From Anaerolineae bacterium UTCFX2 (GTDB lineage Bacteria > Chloroflexota > Anaerolineae > Anaerolineales > UBA4823): a stretch of 64,000 bases of DNA. The notes beneath the pieces were generated by a model. That model worked only from the letters and a program-made list of their open reading frames with translations, did not search any database and was not told the origin of the DNA. A program made the translations under genes and the position numbers. Shown piece by piece: positions 43,286 through 52,154 of the stretch (positions are counted from its first letter, which is position 1; every line of letters starts with the position of its first letter). The stretch spans positions 1-64,000 of the forward strand of contig MWTA01000038.1 of assembly GCA_002050125.1 (NCBI GenBank), given 5' to 3'.

Positions 43286-44257
43286 ATGTCAGATCAAAAA
43301 ACCACCCTCAAAGTCGCGGTCATCCAAGCCGCGCCCGTACTGTTCAACCGCGACGCCACGGTCGAAAAGACCTGCCGCCTGACCCAGCAAGCCGCCGCTC
43401 AGGGCGCTGAGCTGATCCTTTTCCCCGAAGCCTTCATCCCCGCCTATCCGCGCGGCCTGACCTTCGGCGCGGTGGTCGGCAGCCGCAGCCCGCAGGGACG
43501 CCTCGCCTGGCAAATTTATTGGGAGAACGCGGTGGAGGTCCCCGGTCCAGCCGTCGATCGGTTGAGCGCCGCGGCGCGCCAGTCGGGGGCGTACCTGGTC
43601 GTCGGCGTGATCGAGCGCGATGCGCAATCCAGCCGCGGTACGCTCTACTGCACCATGCTCTATTTTGGTCCAGATGGATCGCTGCTTGGCAAGCACCGCA
43701 AGCTCAAGCCCACCGGGTCAGAGCGGCTGATCTGGGGCGAAGGCGATGGCAGCACCCTCACCGTGATCGACACCGAGTTTGGGCGGGTCGGCGGGCTGAT
43801 CTGCTGGGAGAATTACATGCCGCTGGCGCGCATGGCGCTGTACGCCAAAGGGGTCGAGATTTACCTCGCCCCCACCGCGGATGCGCGCGACACCTGGCAA
43901 GCCACGCTGCGCCACATCGCGATTGAAGGTCGCTGTTTCGTGCTGGGCTGCAACCAGTACGTGACCCGCTCGATGTACCCCGCGGGTCTCCCGGGCGTCG
44001 AGGAGCTTGCCAGCCAGCCCGAGGTGATGTGCCGCGGCGGCAGCGCCGTCATCTCGCCGCTCGGAGAGGTGCTCGCTGGTCCGCTCTTCGATCAGGAAGG
44101 CGGTCTTTTTGCCGAATTGGACCTGAGCGAGATCGCCCGCAGCAAGTTCGATTTCGACGTAATGGGTCATTACGCCCGCCCGGACGTCTTCCAACTCAGC
44201 GTGAACGAAGAACCGCAGCCAACGGTGATCACCCGGGGCGCGGGCGCGGCGCATTAG
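43286..44257 (+). CDS. Nitrilase (carbon-nitrogen hydrolase)
   Basis: A 323-residue carbon-nitrogen hydrolase. The catalytic triad is complete: Glu in LILFPEAFIPAYPRG, Lys in KHRKLKPTGSE, and Cys in GGLICWENYMPLAR (about residue 173). The EAFIPAYPRG and ICWENYMP forms match true nitrilases (branch 1), which hydrolyse nitriles to acids plus ammonia, rather than amidases. The ATG at 43286 follows a GTGGAG Shine-Dalgarno. It has no obvious operon partner. Confidence 0.9.
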   Translation: MSDQKTTLKVAVIQAAPVLFNRDATVEKTCRLTQQAAAQGAELILFPEAFIPAYPRGLTFGAVVGSRSPQGRLAWQIYWENAVEVPGPAVDRLSAAARQSGAYLVVGVIERDAQSSRGTLYCTMLYFGPDGSLLGKHRKLKPTGSERLIWGEGDGSTLTVIDTEFGRVGGLICWENYMPLARMALYAKGVEIYLAPTADARDTWQATLRHIAIEGRCFVLGCNQYVTRSMYPAGLPGVEELASQPEVMCRGGSAVISPLGEVLAGPLFDQEGGLFAELDLSEIARSKFDFDVMGHYARPDVFQLSVNEEPQPTVITRGAGAAH

Positions 44258-44403
44258 AACGACCGCGGCTACCTTTAGCAGCGCCCCCTGGGCTCGAACC
44301 AAAAAACGCCAAGGGTTATCCAGAAAAGCGGTTACACCAACTTATTTGTCTACGCCAAGCATGGGGAGCTTGCCGCTTTGCGCCGGCGCCTCCAAATCTG
44401 GAC

Positions 44404-44432
44404 TTGACAGACCAATCGATGTGCAGTATATT
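44404..44432 (+). promoter_or_regulatory. Promoter of the secreted glycosidase gene
   Basis: TTGACA (44404-44409) and TATATT (44427-44432) are separated by exactly 17 nt. The leader is about 87 nt, ending in GGAGGCGG before the ATG at 44526. I see no other structure in 44258-44403. Confidence 0.75.
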
Positions 44433-44525
44433 GCAATTAACTATTCTTTAATGTACGCTACATAGCAAGAAGATATTCTATTATGTCCAGCGTATTACAA
44501 AACCATTTTTCGATGGAGGCGGATA

Positions 44526-46349
44526 ATGAAAAAATCGGTTTCAATTCTCATGGTGATTCTGTTTGTATCGACGGCATTTATCAGCCCCGCAAATATTAAA
44601 GCGGTGCAAGCCGTCACGAACGAATCAGAAACAGCCGAATATGCGCATCAACCCGAACGCTTGGCGCCCGATGTGGATAACGTTGGTCTTTACGAGGCTT
44701 ATGAAATCACCTTCACTATTTCGAGCAATATTCCGCCTACGGACGCAGCCAAGACGTCCTTGTTGTTCGATGTGATTTTCACCAGTCCCGGAAACAGGAG
44801 AATATGGATGCCCGGTTTTTGGGCGGGGGGGAATACCTGGAAAGTCAGGTTTGCTCCCACCGAGTTAGGAACCTGGCATTGGGTAACTTTCTCAACAAAT
44901 CCGTCGCTCGACGCCCGGACCGGTTCGCTGGTCAGCGTTCCTTCCGATAACAAAGGGTTTATTCGGGTTGCTGAAAACAACCCCTACACGTTCAGCTATT
45001 CCGACGGCACGCCGTTCTTCATGTGGGGGAACACCGCCTACCAACTGCTGGAGCAGGCGCTGGAAGGCCCCGGGGTCTCGTATGAATATTTTAATCCAGA
45101 AGACCCTTCCATTTCGCACATCCTCACCACTCAAGACTGGCGTGAGTTTGTCGACAAAACCCAGGAACACGGGATGAACAAGATCCGTTTCCAGGCTACG
45201 ATGTGGGGTTGGGGCAACAACTACGGCACGCGCTGGTTTCCCTGGGAGAATTCCACCGTTCTAAATCCGCAGTTCGCCGTGTTCAATCAGTCCTATTGGG
45301 AAACACTCGATGAGGTCGTTCAGTACATGCAGGAAAAAGGCATGGTGGCGGAAATCGTCATTATCTCGGATTACAGCAACTGGGAGCCGACCGATCCGGG
45401 CATGTATTACATGACCCCAGCGGACGAGCAATTGCTGTTGCGCTTCACCGCCGCCAGGTACGCCGCCTATTCGAACGTGATCTGGCAAGTAGCGCAAGAG
45501 TTCTACTACACAGAAAGAGTCAGATATGGGGGACGGGTTCCGGAAGCGTGGGGCAGAGAAGTCGGCAGTTACCTGGCAGGGGTTGACCCATACCGAACGG
45601 TTGCCGGACGGCTGCTTACGATCCACAATCGGACTAAAATGCTGTTCAGCTTCCCCAACGACCCCTGGCCCACTCACTTCGCCATTCAGGTCGGAACGCG
45701 GATCACCCCCAAGTGGAAATATGAAAATCACCCAAGCCTGTGGGGCAACGACAGCATCCGGTATAACTGGGGCTATTACAAACCCATCGCCAATGACGAA
45801 TATGGTTATGCAGACAATTACGAACTCTCCCGCGCAATGGTAAGACAGGCTGCCTGGGGAATCGCGGTCGGCGGCGGTTACGGCACTTATGGCGAATGGA
45901 ACACGGATCCAACCTGGGACCCCTACTGGATTAAAACCGGCGGTCTTCTTGGCGTCTGGGTCGATGACCCCTCGCAGGAGGACATCAAAGTCATGACCGA
46001 TTTCATGAACAGCCTGGATTTCCCCTCCATGTCGCCCAACAACTTCCTCATTACGGCGAAACCCGCCGATGTCTATGCCTATATGTTGGCGGACGAAGGC
46101 AACACCTACGTGATGTATGCCGCTGAAGGCAGCGGTGGTCAATTTACCCTGAACTTGAAGAAGGGTGTATATGACGCCGCATGGATCGACACCACCACCG
46201 GCGACGTCGTTCAAGCCGAACCGAGTTTCGAACTGGCGCAAAATGGATCGGTGAATTTCGAATCGCCAGATTATGATGACGATATTCTTCTGGTGATTAA
46301 GGCGGTCAAGTTCGACAATAAGATCTATCTGCCGCTGATGGCGCACTGA
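44526..46349 (+). CDS. Secreted DUF4038-type glycoside hydrolase with C-terminal YLP motif
   Basis: A 607-residue exported protein. A Sec signal peptide (about residues 1-29) is followed by a DUF5060 beta domain (about 45-130), a DUF4038 TIM barrel (about 145-490) with FFMWGNTAYQLLEQ and NVIWQVAQEFYY, and a small C-terminal beta domain (about 510-600) of the type found after DUF4038. This layout matches apiosidase-like GH140 and related enzymes, so it probably degrades plant polysaccharides or glycans outside the cell. The protein ends DNKIYLPLMAH, the short motif shared with other exported proteins in the window. Confidence 0.85.
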   Translation: MKKSVSILMVILFVSTAFISPANIKAVQAVTNESETAEYAHQPERLAPDVDNVGLYEAYEITFTISSNIPPTDAAKTSLLFDVIFTSPGNRRIWMPGFWAGGNTWKVRFAPTELGTWHWVTFSTNPSLDARTGSLVSVPSDNKGFIRVAENNPYTFSYSDGTPFFMWGNTAYQLLEQALEGPGVSYEYFNPEDPSISHILTTQDWREFVDKTQEHGMNKIRFQATMWGWGNNYGTRWFPWENSTVLNPQFAVFNQSYWETLDEVVQYMQEKGMVAEIVIISDYSNWEPTDPGMYYMTPADEQLLLRFTAARYAAYSNVIWQVAQEFYYTERVRYGGRVPEAWGREVGSYLAGVDPYRTVAGRLLTIHNRTKMLFSFPNDPWPTHFAIQVGTRITPKWKYENHPSLWGNDSIRYNWGYYKPIANDEYGYADNYELSRAMVRQAAWGIAVGGGYGTYGEWNTDPTWDPYWIKTGGLLGVWVDDPSQEDIKVMTDFMNSLDFPSMSPNNFLITAKPADVYAYMLADEGNTYVMYAAEGSGGQFTLNLKKGVYDAAWIDTTTGDVVQAEPSFELAQNGSVNFESPDYDDDILLVIKAVKFDNKIYLPLMAH

Positions 46350-46384
46350 GACGCGGCAATCCAAACCGGTACAAGTTGCTAATA

Positions 46385-46415
46385 CAAAAGGGAGGCGGAA
46401 TTTTCCCCGCCTCCC
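46385..46415 (-). terminator. Intrinsic terminator of guaB
   Basis: GGGAGGCGG (46390-46398) pairs with CCGCCTCCC (46407-46415). Read on the minus strand, the stem is followed by TTTTGT. It lies just past the guaB stop and between convergent genes. Confidence 0.85.
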
Positions 46416-46439
46416 TGAACGCGCAATGACTTCCCGACG

Positions 46440-47882
46440 CTAGATCAATTCCACATCGTGCGGGTGTGATTCGCGCATGCCGGAAGGCGTCACGCGGATG
46501 AATTCCGCTTTCTCCCACAACTCTTCGAGCGTGCGCGCCCCCGCATAGCTCATCCCGGAGCGCAGTCCGCCCACCAGTTGATGAAGGGTGTCTGCCGCCG
46601 CCCCGCGGTAAGACACGATCGCTTCCACGCCCTCCGGCACCACGTCGCCCCAATCTTCAATCGGCATCTCGCTATGCTCCAGCTTTTTGCGATCCACATT
46701 GGCAGTCAGCGAAGCCATGCCGCGCACAATCTTATAGCGCCGCCCATTTCGGATCACCGGCGCGCCCGGGCTTTCGTCCATCCCCGCCAGGATGTTCCCC
46801 AGCATCACGCTCCCCGCTCCGGCTGCCAGCGCCTTGGTAATATCGCCCGAGTTGCGGATGCCGCCGTCGGCGATGATGCGCAAACCCAGCGCCTGCGCCG
46901 CCTGAGCGCACTCAGCTATAGCAGTCAATTGCGGCACGCCAAAACCGGTAACGATGCGCGTGGTGCAGGTCGAGCCTGCGCCCACGCCCACTTTGATCGC
47001 CTCCGCTCCCGCCTGCGCCAGGTCGATCACGCCCTGCGGAACGGCGACGTTGCCAGCCACGACCGGCACCCCTGGGAATCGTTGTTTCAACTGCCGGACC
47101 ATCGCGATGGTGTGCTCGGAGTGTCCGTGAGCGATATCCACCACCAGCAGGTCCGCCCCGGCGTTCACGCAGGCGGCGGCGCGCTCCAGGTCATCCGCCC
47201 GCACACCCACTGCCGCCCCCACGCGCAGCCGCCCGCGGCTGTCTTTGGTCGCGTCGGGGTGCTGCTGGATCTTGATGATGTCCTGTGCGGTTATCAAACC
47301 GGTAAGACGCCCCTCCCCATCCACCAGGGGCAGCTTTTCGATGCGGTTAGCGAACAATTTCGCCCGCGCCTGCTCGATCGTCTCATCCTGTGAGGCAACC
47401 ACCAGCCGGTTGCGCGGGGTCATCACTTGGCTGAGTGGGGCGCCGCCATCGGGCGCAAACAGCACATCCCGGTTGGTGACCATGCCGATCACCTGGTTGT
47501 GCGCATCCAGCACCACCAGCCCGCCCACATCCGCTTCCGCCATCAAACCGCGCGCCTGATCCACGCTGGCGTCCGCCGAAATCGTGAGCGGGTTCTCGAC
47601 CACGATGCTCTCCGCCCGCTTGACTTTCTGAACACAATCCGCCTGATCCGCGATCGACATAAAGCGATGCAGAAAACCGATGCCGCCCAATTGCGCCATG
47701 GCGATCGCCATACGCTCTTCTGTAACGGTGTCCATATTCGACGAAATAATGGGGACAGAAAGACGAATATCCGGCGTGAGCCAGGTGTGCGGAGAGACGT
47801 CCTTGCGGCTGCGGACGCTCGAAGGCTGCGGCGCCAGCAGGACATCATCAAACGTGAGACCGACATCGGGGCGAATTTTCAT
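46440..47882 (-). CDS. guaB: Inosine-5'-monophosphate dehydrogenase
   Basis: A 480-residue IMPDH, which oxidises IMP to XMP with NAD in guanine nucleotide synthesis. The TIM barrel carries [17 protein letters not shown] with the catalytic cysteine, [15 protein letters not shown], and the flap [13 protein letters not shown]. Two CBS domains (about residues 90-200) form the usual regulatory insert. GGGAGGTG precedes the ATG at 47882. It has a clear terminator. Confidence 0.96.
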   Translation of the reverse strand: MKIRPDVGLTFDDVLLAPQPSSVRSRKDVSPHTWLTPDIRLSVPIISSNMDTVTEERMAIAMAQLGGIGFLHRFMSIADQADCVQKVKRAESIVVENPLTISADASVDQARGLMAEADVGGLVVLDAHNQVIGMVTNRDVLFAPDGGAPLSQVMTPRNRLVVASQDETIEQARAKLFANRIEKLPLVDGEGRLTGLITAQDIIKIQQHPDATKDSRGRLRVGAAVGVRADDLERAAACVNAGADLLVVDIAHGHSEHTIAMVRQLKQRFPGVPVVAGNVAVPQGVIDLAQAGAEAIKVGVGAGSTCTTRIVTGFGVPQLTAIAECAQAAQALGLRIIADGGIRNSGDITKALAAGAGSVMLGNILAGMDESPGAPVIRNGRRYKIVRGMASLTANVDRKKLEHSEMPIEDWGDVVPEGVEAIVSYRGAAADTLHQLVGGLRSGMSYAGARTLEELWEKAEFIRVTPSGMRESHPHDVELI

Positions 47883-48057
47883 GGCGTGCGCACCTCCCGG
47901 GTAAGTTTATCACAACACCTTCCCGGACTTAACCATCTTGCGCGAACGCCCCGGTACTACGCAGTTCTGAGCCATTCCGCCGGGGCAGGGTCAGCCCGAA
48001 CACCGCCCGATTGGGCAGAAAAATACGGATCGCGCGTTTGTGAAAATTATTATTAAC

Positions 48058-48086
48058 TTGCATATACTTCACCTATTTGATATATT
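48058..48086 (+). promoter_or_regulatory. Promoter of the small secreted protein pair
   Basis: TTGCAT (48058-48063) and TATATT (48081-48086) are separated by 17 nt. The leader is about 43 nt and carries AAGGAGG before the ATG at 48136. Confidence 0.65.
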
Positions 48087-48135
48087 AAACCTTGATTGGC
48101 GCTATACGATTCTTCGATTTAGTCAAGGAGGCACA

Positions 48136-48594
48136 ATGCTTAAGAAAACCACCTTACTAACCGTACTGCTATATGTTTGTGCAATTCTATTGGGGGCCGC
48201 GTTCGGACCGTCCATAGTCAAACTGACCGGAAGGCTGCAAGTTTTTCACCAAGAACCAGTGGCAGCTCTAGCAGCGCCAGCCAGCGAAATCGCATTGGCG
48301 CCCGAAAGCCCAGAGGCTCTCTTTACTTGCACGCCACTCTCCATCGCTGTGTTTTCTAATCGCATTCACGTGAAATGCACCGCTGCTGCGCCGCCCGGGG
48401 GTGCGATCTGGTATTTTGCTGCGCCAACAGGTACAGACCCTAAGTATGCCAACCGGGTCTTAAGCATTATGCTGACCGCCAAAGCGTTGGGCAAAAACCT
48501 GCTGATTACTTACGATTTGGCTGGTAGTGGATCTGCCTATGGCTGCCTGTTTGCTGATTGCCGCCCGATCCAAGCCATCGAATTGCTCAACTGA
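48136..48594 (+). CDS. Secreted cysteine-containing protein, unrecognised
   Basis: A 152-residue exported protein. An N-terminal signal or anchor (about residues 6-25) is followed by an Ala/Pro linker and a domain of about 90 residues with four cysteines (FTCTPLS, HVKCTAA, YGCLFADC). The domain alternates beta strands (SIAVFSNRIHVKC, IWYFAAP, LLITYDL), suggesting a small disulfide-stabilised beta fold. AAGGAGG at 48125-48131 fixes the ATG at 48136. I do not recognise the family. The next small gene starts 20 nt after its stop. Confidence 0.7.
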   Translation: MLKKTTLLTVLLYVCAILLGAAFGPSIVKLTGRLQVFHQEPVAALAAPASEIALAPESPEALFTCTPLSIAVFSNRIHVKCTAAAPPGGAIWYFAAPTGTDPKYANRVLSIMLTAKALGKNLLITYDLAGSGSAYGCLFADCRPIQAIELLN

Positions 48595-48614
48595 AGCCGA
48601 GAAAGGGACGCCTC

Positions 48615-48857
48615 ATGCGAGCTAATCCTCGGATTCTTCTGGTTCTATTGATAGAGGCGGCTTTGCTCTCTGCCTGGCTCTCTTCGGCGTTTTCCCCCGG
48701 CGGGGTGGCGGCGGACGTCGTCCCGCCGACCGCCCAGCCAAACCAGGTATCGGATGTGCAGTTCACCGCCGCCACGAACGACGTCTTACAGGCAGTCTAT
48801 CTGCTGCTGCTGGAGGATGACGACAATCAAGTGTACCTGCCGCGCATTGGTAGGTGA
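48615..48857 (+). CDS. Small secreted peptide with C-terminal YLP motif
   Basis: An 80-residue protein with an N-terminal signal sequence (about residues 5-33), a short Pro/Thr stretch, one predicted helix (FTAATNDVLQAVYLLLLED) and the terminal DNQVYLPRIGR. The mature part would be only about 45 residues. The ending is the same type as the ends of the glycosidase at 44526 and the repeat protein at 17354. GAAAGGG precedes the ATG. It is the second gene of a two-gene operon closed by a strong terminator. Confidence 0.65.
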   Translation: MRANPRILLVLLIEAALLSAWLSSAFSPGGVAADVVPPTAQPNQVSDVQFTAATNDVLQAVYLLLLEDDDNQVYLPRIGR

Positions 48858-48956
48858 AGCCATAAATGCCTGCCGAGCGCCCTCCTGCGAACGCCTGCTA
48901 AAGTGAGGGGGTAGGGTTGCCGCGGCTGTTTGCCATTCGAACAGAAGTCCTTCCAC

Positions 48957-48990
48957 AAAGACGCTGCAATAAGCAGCGTCTTTGCTTTTC
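48957..48990 (+). terminator. Intrinsic terminator of the small secreted protein pair
   Basis: AAAGACGCTGC (48957-48967) and GCAGCGTCTTT (48973-48983) form a perfect 11-bp stem with a 5-nt loop, followed by GCTTTTC. Confidence 0.85.
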
Positions 48991-48994
48991 AAAA

Positions 48995-49003
48995 TGGTAT
49001 AAT
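48995..49003 (+). promoter_or_regulatory. Extended -10 promoter of the CBS-ACT gene
   Basis: TGGTATAAT (TGnTATAAT) directly follows the preceding terminator. The leader is about 12 nt and contains AGGAGG before the ATG at 49022. Confidence 0.6.
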
Positions 49004-49021
49004 GCCCTGCAGGAGGCTAAA

Positions 49022-49669
49022 ATGCTTGTTGGCGAACGAATGTCCCATCCAGTAATCACCGTTACCCCCCAAATGCCCATCACTGAGGCGCTGAATCTGC
49101 TCAGAACCGAGCACATCCGCCGCGCGCCGGTGATCAAAAATGGCAAGATGGTGGGGATCATCTCGGAAAAAGACCTGCTCAACGCGGCGCCGTCTTCCGC
49201 TTCATCGCTCAGCGTGTGGGAGGTCAGTTACCTGATCAACAAAATTGCCGTCGAAGAAGTGATGGCAAAGAAGGTCTTCAGCGTTAGCGAAGACACCCCG
49301 ATCGAGGAAGCCGCCCGCATCATGGCGGATCACAAGATCGGCGGGCTGCCGGTGACGCGCGGCGACGAGGTCGTCGGAATGATCACCGAAACCAACCTGT
49401 TCAAGGTGTTCCTGGAATTGATGGGCGCCCGCGAGCCGGGCGTGCGCGTGACCGCCCTGATCCCGGAACAGCGCGGCCAGCTTGCCAGGCTCACCCAAGC
49501 GATCGCCGAGGCGGGCGGGAACTTTGTCGCGTTCGGGCAGTTCGCCGGCGAGTCTCCCAACAGCCGCCTGCTCACCTTCAAGATCGAGGGGCTGACAGAA
49601 GAACAGGTCAAAGAGCTGGTCGCCCCGCACGTACTGGAAATCCGCGACATCCGCACGAAACAGGTTTGA
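49022..49669 (+). CDS. CBS-pair protein with C-terminal ACT domain
   Basis: A 215-residue protein. Two CBS motifs form a Bateman module (about residues 3-58 and 78-132: MSHPVITVTPQMPITEALNL and VMAKKVFSVSEDTPIEEAAR). A C-terminal ACT domain (about 142-210: GQLARLTQAIAEAGGNFVAF) follows. CBS pairs bind adenine nucleotides and ACT domains bind amino acids, so this is likely a small metabolic sensor, similar to AcuB. AGGAGG before 49022 decides the start. Confidence 0.87.
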   Translation: MLVGERMSHPVITVTPQMPITEALNLLRTEHIRRAPVIKNGKMVGIISEKDLLNAAPSSASSLSVWEVSYLINKIAVEEVMAKKVFSVSEDTPIEEAARIMADHKIGGLPVTRGDEVVGMITETNLFKVFLELMGAREPGVRVTALIPEQRGQLARLTQAIAEAGGNFVAFGQFAGESPNSRLLTFKIEGLTEEQVKELVAPHVLEIRDIRTKQV

Positions 49670-49724
49670 CGGCTTCCGCAGCCTCCCAAACCTGAGCGCC
49701 GCAACACCCGGCGATTGACGACAA

Positions 49725-49768
49725 ACAGCCTTCCCGCAAGCGCTAAGGCAGCGGGAAGGCTGCTTCAT
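49725..49768. terminator. Bidirectional terminator between CBS-ACT and pirin genes
   Basis: CAGCCTTCCCGC (49725-49736) pairs with GCGGGAAGGCTG (49750-49761), a perfect 12-bp stem. It is followed by CTTCATT on the plus strand and TTTGTC on the minus strand, between convergent genes. Confidence 0.75.
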
Positions 49769-49832
49769 TAATAAATATAGTAGGCTCACGCTCGAACGCA
49801 CGCACGCAAGGTAAACGGCGCAGCCGCGCAGC

Positions 49833-50699
49833 CTACGCCTGCGCAAATACCCCGCGGCGCAAATCCTCCAACGTCTGCTGGATCTCCTCCCAGGTGTTCA
49901 TCACAAACGGACCATAGGGCATCACGGGTTCGCGGAACGGCGCTCCAGCCATGAGCATAAACCGCACGCCGGCGTCCGGCGAGGCTTGCACCCGCAGTTG
50001 GTCGCCGTCCCCGAAAACTGCCATTTTCACAGCTTCGACCGGCGCGCCGGCGCCGTGCTCGTCCATCCCAAAATCCCCAGCCCCCTCGAATACGTATGCA
50101 ATCGCCGTGTGCCCCTCCGGGATGGGCTGCTCAAAACGCGCTCCTGGCGCAAGCTGAACGTCCATGTAGACCGGCTGGGCGGCGATCTCGGTGACGGGTC
50201 CGGCGACCCCGTCCACCCCGCCAGCCACAACCCGGATGCGGGCGTCACCCCGCTGGACCGTCGGGATGTTCTCGGCGGTCACTTCCTGGTAGCGCGGCGC
50301 GCTCATCTTCAAGTCTGCCGGCAGGTTCACCCAAAGCTGAAACCCATAAATGTTGCCCGAAGGACCGCGGCGCGGCATCTCCTCGTGCAGAATACCCCGC
50401 CCGGAGGTCATCCACTGCACGTCGCCCGCTCCGATCGACCCCGAATTGCCCAGGCTGTCGCGGTGACGCACCGAACCCTCCAACATGTAGGTCACCGTCT
50501 CGATCCCGCGGTGCGGGTGCATCGGAAAACCCTGGATCGGACCCTCAATCGGATCGTTGAAGGCAAAATGGTCGAACAATAAAAAAGGATCGAACAGATT
50601 GGCGCGGCTCGGCGCAATCGAGCGCCTCAGCAAGACGCCCGCTCCTTCGATCACCAGCTTTGGCTCGATAATATTCGTAACAGCGCGTGTGTTTGTCAT
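49833..50699 (-). CDS. Pirin-family protein
   Basis: A 288-residue bicupin of the pirin family. The N-terminal cupin has FDPFLLFDHFAFNDP, FPMHPHRGIETVTYMLEG and HRDSLGNSGSIGAGDVQWMTSGRGILHEEMP, which provide the metal-binding His and Glu residues. The C-terminal pirin domain (about residues 180-285) follows. Bacterial pirins include quercetin dioxygenases and redox-responsive regulators. It is a single gene with a GATGAGGA Shine-Dalgarno. Confidence 0.92.
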   Translation of the reverse strand: MTNTRAVTNIIEPKLVIEGAGVLLRRSIAPSRANLFDPFLLFDHFAFNDPIEGPIQGFPMHPHRGIETVTYMLEGSVRHRDSLGNSGSIGAGDVQWMTSGRGILHEEMPRRGPSGNIYGFQLWVNLPADLKMSAPRYQEVTAENIPTVQRGDARIRVVAGGVDGVAGPVTEIAAQPVYMDVQLAPGARFEQPIPEGHTAIAYVFEGAGDFGMDEHGAGAPVEAVKMAVFGDGDQLRVQASPDAGVRFMLMAGAPFREPVMPYGPFVMNTWEEIQQTLEDLRRGVFAQA

Positions 50700-50852
50700 C
50701 GTATCCTCATCCCTTTTTTCTTATACGTCTTCCCTCTACTAAACAGATAAATTTTACCAATATTATGTTAAATATATATATGAATAACGCTCAAATGCGA
50801 ATTTGAGTAGAATTAGCTTCAGACGCATATACACGTGGCTTTCTGCTGATGG

Positions 50853-50892
50853 GTTGTGGGGCAATCGACTAACTGCCCCGCAACTATTTTAA
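50853..50892 (+). terminator. Orphan terminator-like hairpin at the left edge of the AT-rich block
   Basis: GTTGTGGGGCA (50853-50863) pairs with TGCCCCGCAAC (50874-50884) with one G-U pair, followed by TATTTTAAC. No gene ends just upstream on this strand, so it may be a relic of a lost gene. A small palindrome (CTCAAAT/ATTTGAG at 50790-50807) also lies in the gap 50700-50997. I see no gene there. Confidence 0.5.
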
Positions 50893-50951
50893 CTACGTTC
50901 CTACCAGCTTTGGAACGATCACTATACGTTTAACGCCAAATAGAGTCGCGG

Positions 50952-50957
50952 TATAAT
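50952..50957 (+). promoter_or_regulatory. -10 box before the AT-rich secreted protein gene
   Basis: TATAAT with a weak -35 (TTTAAC at 50929-50934, 17-nt spacer). The leader to the ATG at 50998 is about 34 nt. CAGGCGGCC lies before the start. Confidence 0.45.
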
Positions 50958-50997
50958 GAAAAAAATGTGCCATTAATTTTTTCAGGCGGCCCTGGCT

Positions 50998-52134
50998 ATG
51001 AGAAAAATTATTGGAAAAATATTGCCATATGTTTTCACAGGGGGTATTTGTTTTGCACTTATTTTCCCGAAACTAGCCTTATCAGCTAATGCAAGCTCAC
51101 TTGCAGTTGAAAACCTATATCCATCCCCAACCGGTGTTATTGCGACACCGTATGGAGGCAATATAGAAAGTCTTACGTTAATAAAAGTTTACATCCCTCT
51201 CATTTCGAAAACGTTCCCTCCTGATCCTACAACAAGTTGGTATATGGAGACTGTGAATACGGAAATGCTGTTGAGTTTAGGATGCCAATTGGGCAATAGA
51301 GATCGTGAACTGAGCGGACAACAAGACAGTATCGTTATCCTCGATTTCGATTCTCCGACTTATACGAGCGGAGTATACGGGGCAAATTTATTTGGTTATG
51401 GCCCTGTATCAACAAGTGCTGTAGCCGCTGCAGTTAAGTTCTTTGGTGCAGGTTATTACAATTGTGTATATCCCGACAGAGCATCAACCATTGTTATTGC
51501 TGTTGGAACAAATAATTGTGACTCAACAACTTGCTCTGGTGCTGCAATTGATGGCGAATACTATGCCCATGGAGCAGCTTGGGCAGTTATGGTAAATGAG
51601 ATAGGGTCATATTTTGTTACCAATGGTTACTATCCGCAAGTTCGCGCTTATGGCGCAAGTGATATAGAGGTTGGATGGAATGACTACTATACAACACGAC
51701 AATGGGTCGACGGATATGACAGTATAAACAATTGGCCTATGTTTAACTTTGGAGATGCTGAAGGATGTCCACAAGTTCGTACGGGCGAGAATTCTGGTTG
51801 CGCGAATGGTTGGTATCAATATACGATATGGTACGTCTCGGGAAGAGGCGGAGTAAATTCTTCATCACCCTTACCACTAATTTACGCAAAAGATGGTGCA
51901 AATGGTAGGCAATGGTATAGTCTCAGTGCATATGGAGTTGACCTGCAAAATGGAAGGTTGGAACTCCAAGGGGCTGTTACACAACACTTGGCTTGTAGCC
52001 AAAGGATTTGCCCTCCTGGTACAAATAATTCACCACAAGAGGGATATATTAATCTTTACTCTGCACTCAACTCAGACCCAGATACCAGTCAGCCGCTAAA
52101 ATGGTCTACGGATATTGGATATTCTGGTTGGTAA
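50998..52134 (+). CDS. Exported protein, unrecognised, in AT-rich block
   Basis: A 378-residue exported protein. A signal peptide (about residues 1-32) is followed by a short linker containing KVYIPLISK (about 63-71), the same motif type seen at the C-termini of other exported proteins here. The main domain (about 78-378) begins with WYMETVNTEMLLSLGCQLG and contains VILDFDSPTYTSGVYGANL, GAGYYNCVYPDRAS and AIDGEYYAHGAAWAVM. These read as an alpha/beta barrel with a lone Asp/Glu set, perhaps a hydrolase, but I do not recognise the family. Base composition is clearly more AT-rich than the flanks, so recent transfer is likely. Confidence 0.7.
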   Translation: MRKIIGKILPYVFTGGICFALIFPKLALSANASSLAVENLYPSPTGVIATPYGGNIESLTLIKVYIPLISKTFPPDPTTSWYMETVNTEMLLSLGCQLGNRDRELSGQQDSIVILDFDSPTYTSGVYGANLFGYGPVSTSAVAAAVKFFGAGYYNCVYPDRASTIVIAVGTNNCDSTTCSGAAIDGEYYAHGAAWAVMVNEIGSYFVTNGYYPQVRAYGASDIEVGWNDYYTTRQWVDGYDSINNWPMFNFGDAEGCPQVRTGENSGCANGWYQYTIWYVSGRGGVNSSSPLPLIYAKDGANGRQWYSLSAYGVDLQNGRLELQGAVTQHLACSQRICPPGTNNSPQEGYINLYSALNSDPDTSQPLKWSTDIGYSGW

Positions 52135-52154
52135 TTAATGAGGAGTGATCGACA

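Noticed and set aside
44290-44305. GGGCTCGAACC resembling a tRNA T-arm
   Set aside because: It lacks the TTC of the T-loop and has no acceptor or anticodon stem around it.
44281-44405. Short reading frame resembling a gene remnant before the glycosidase promoter
   Set aside because: It is too short to identify, has no start signal, and no frame shows a recognisable protein.
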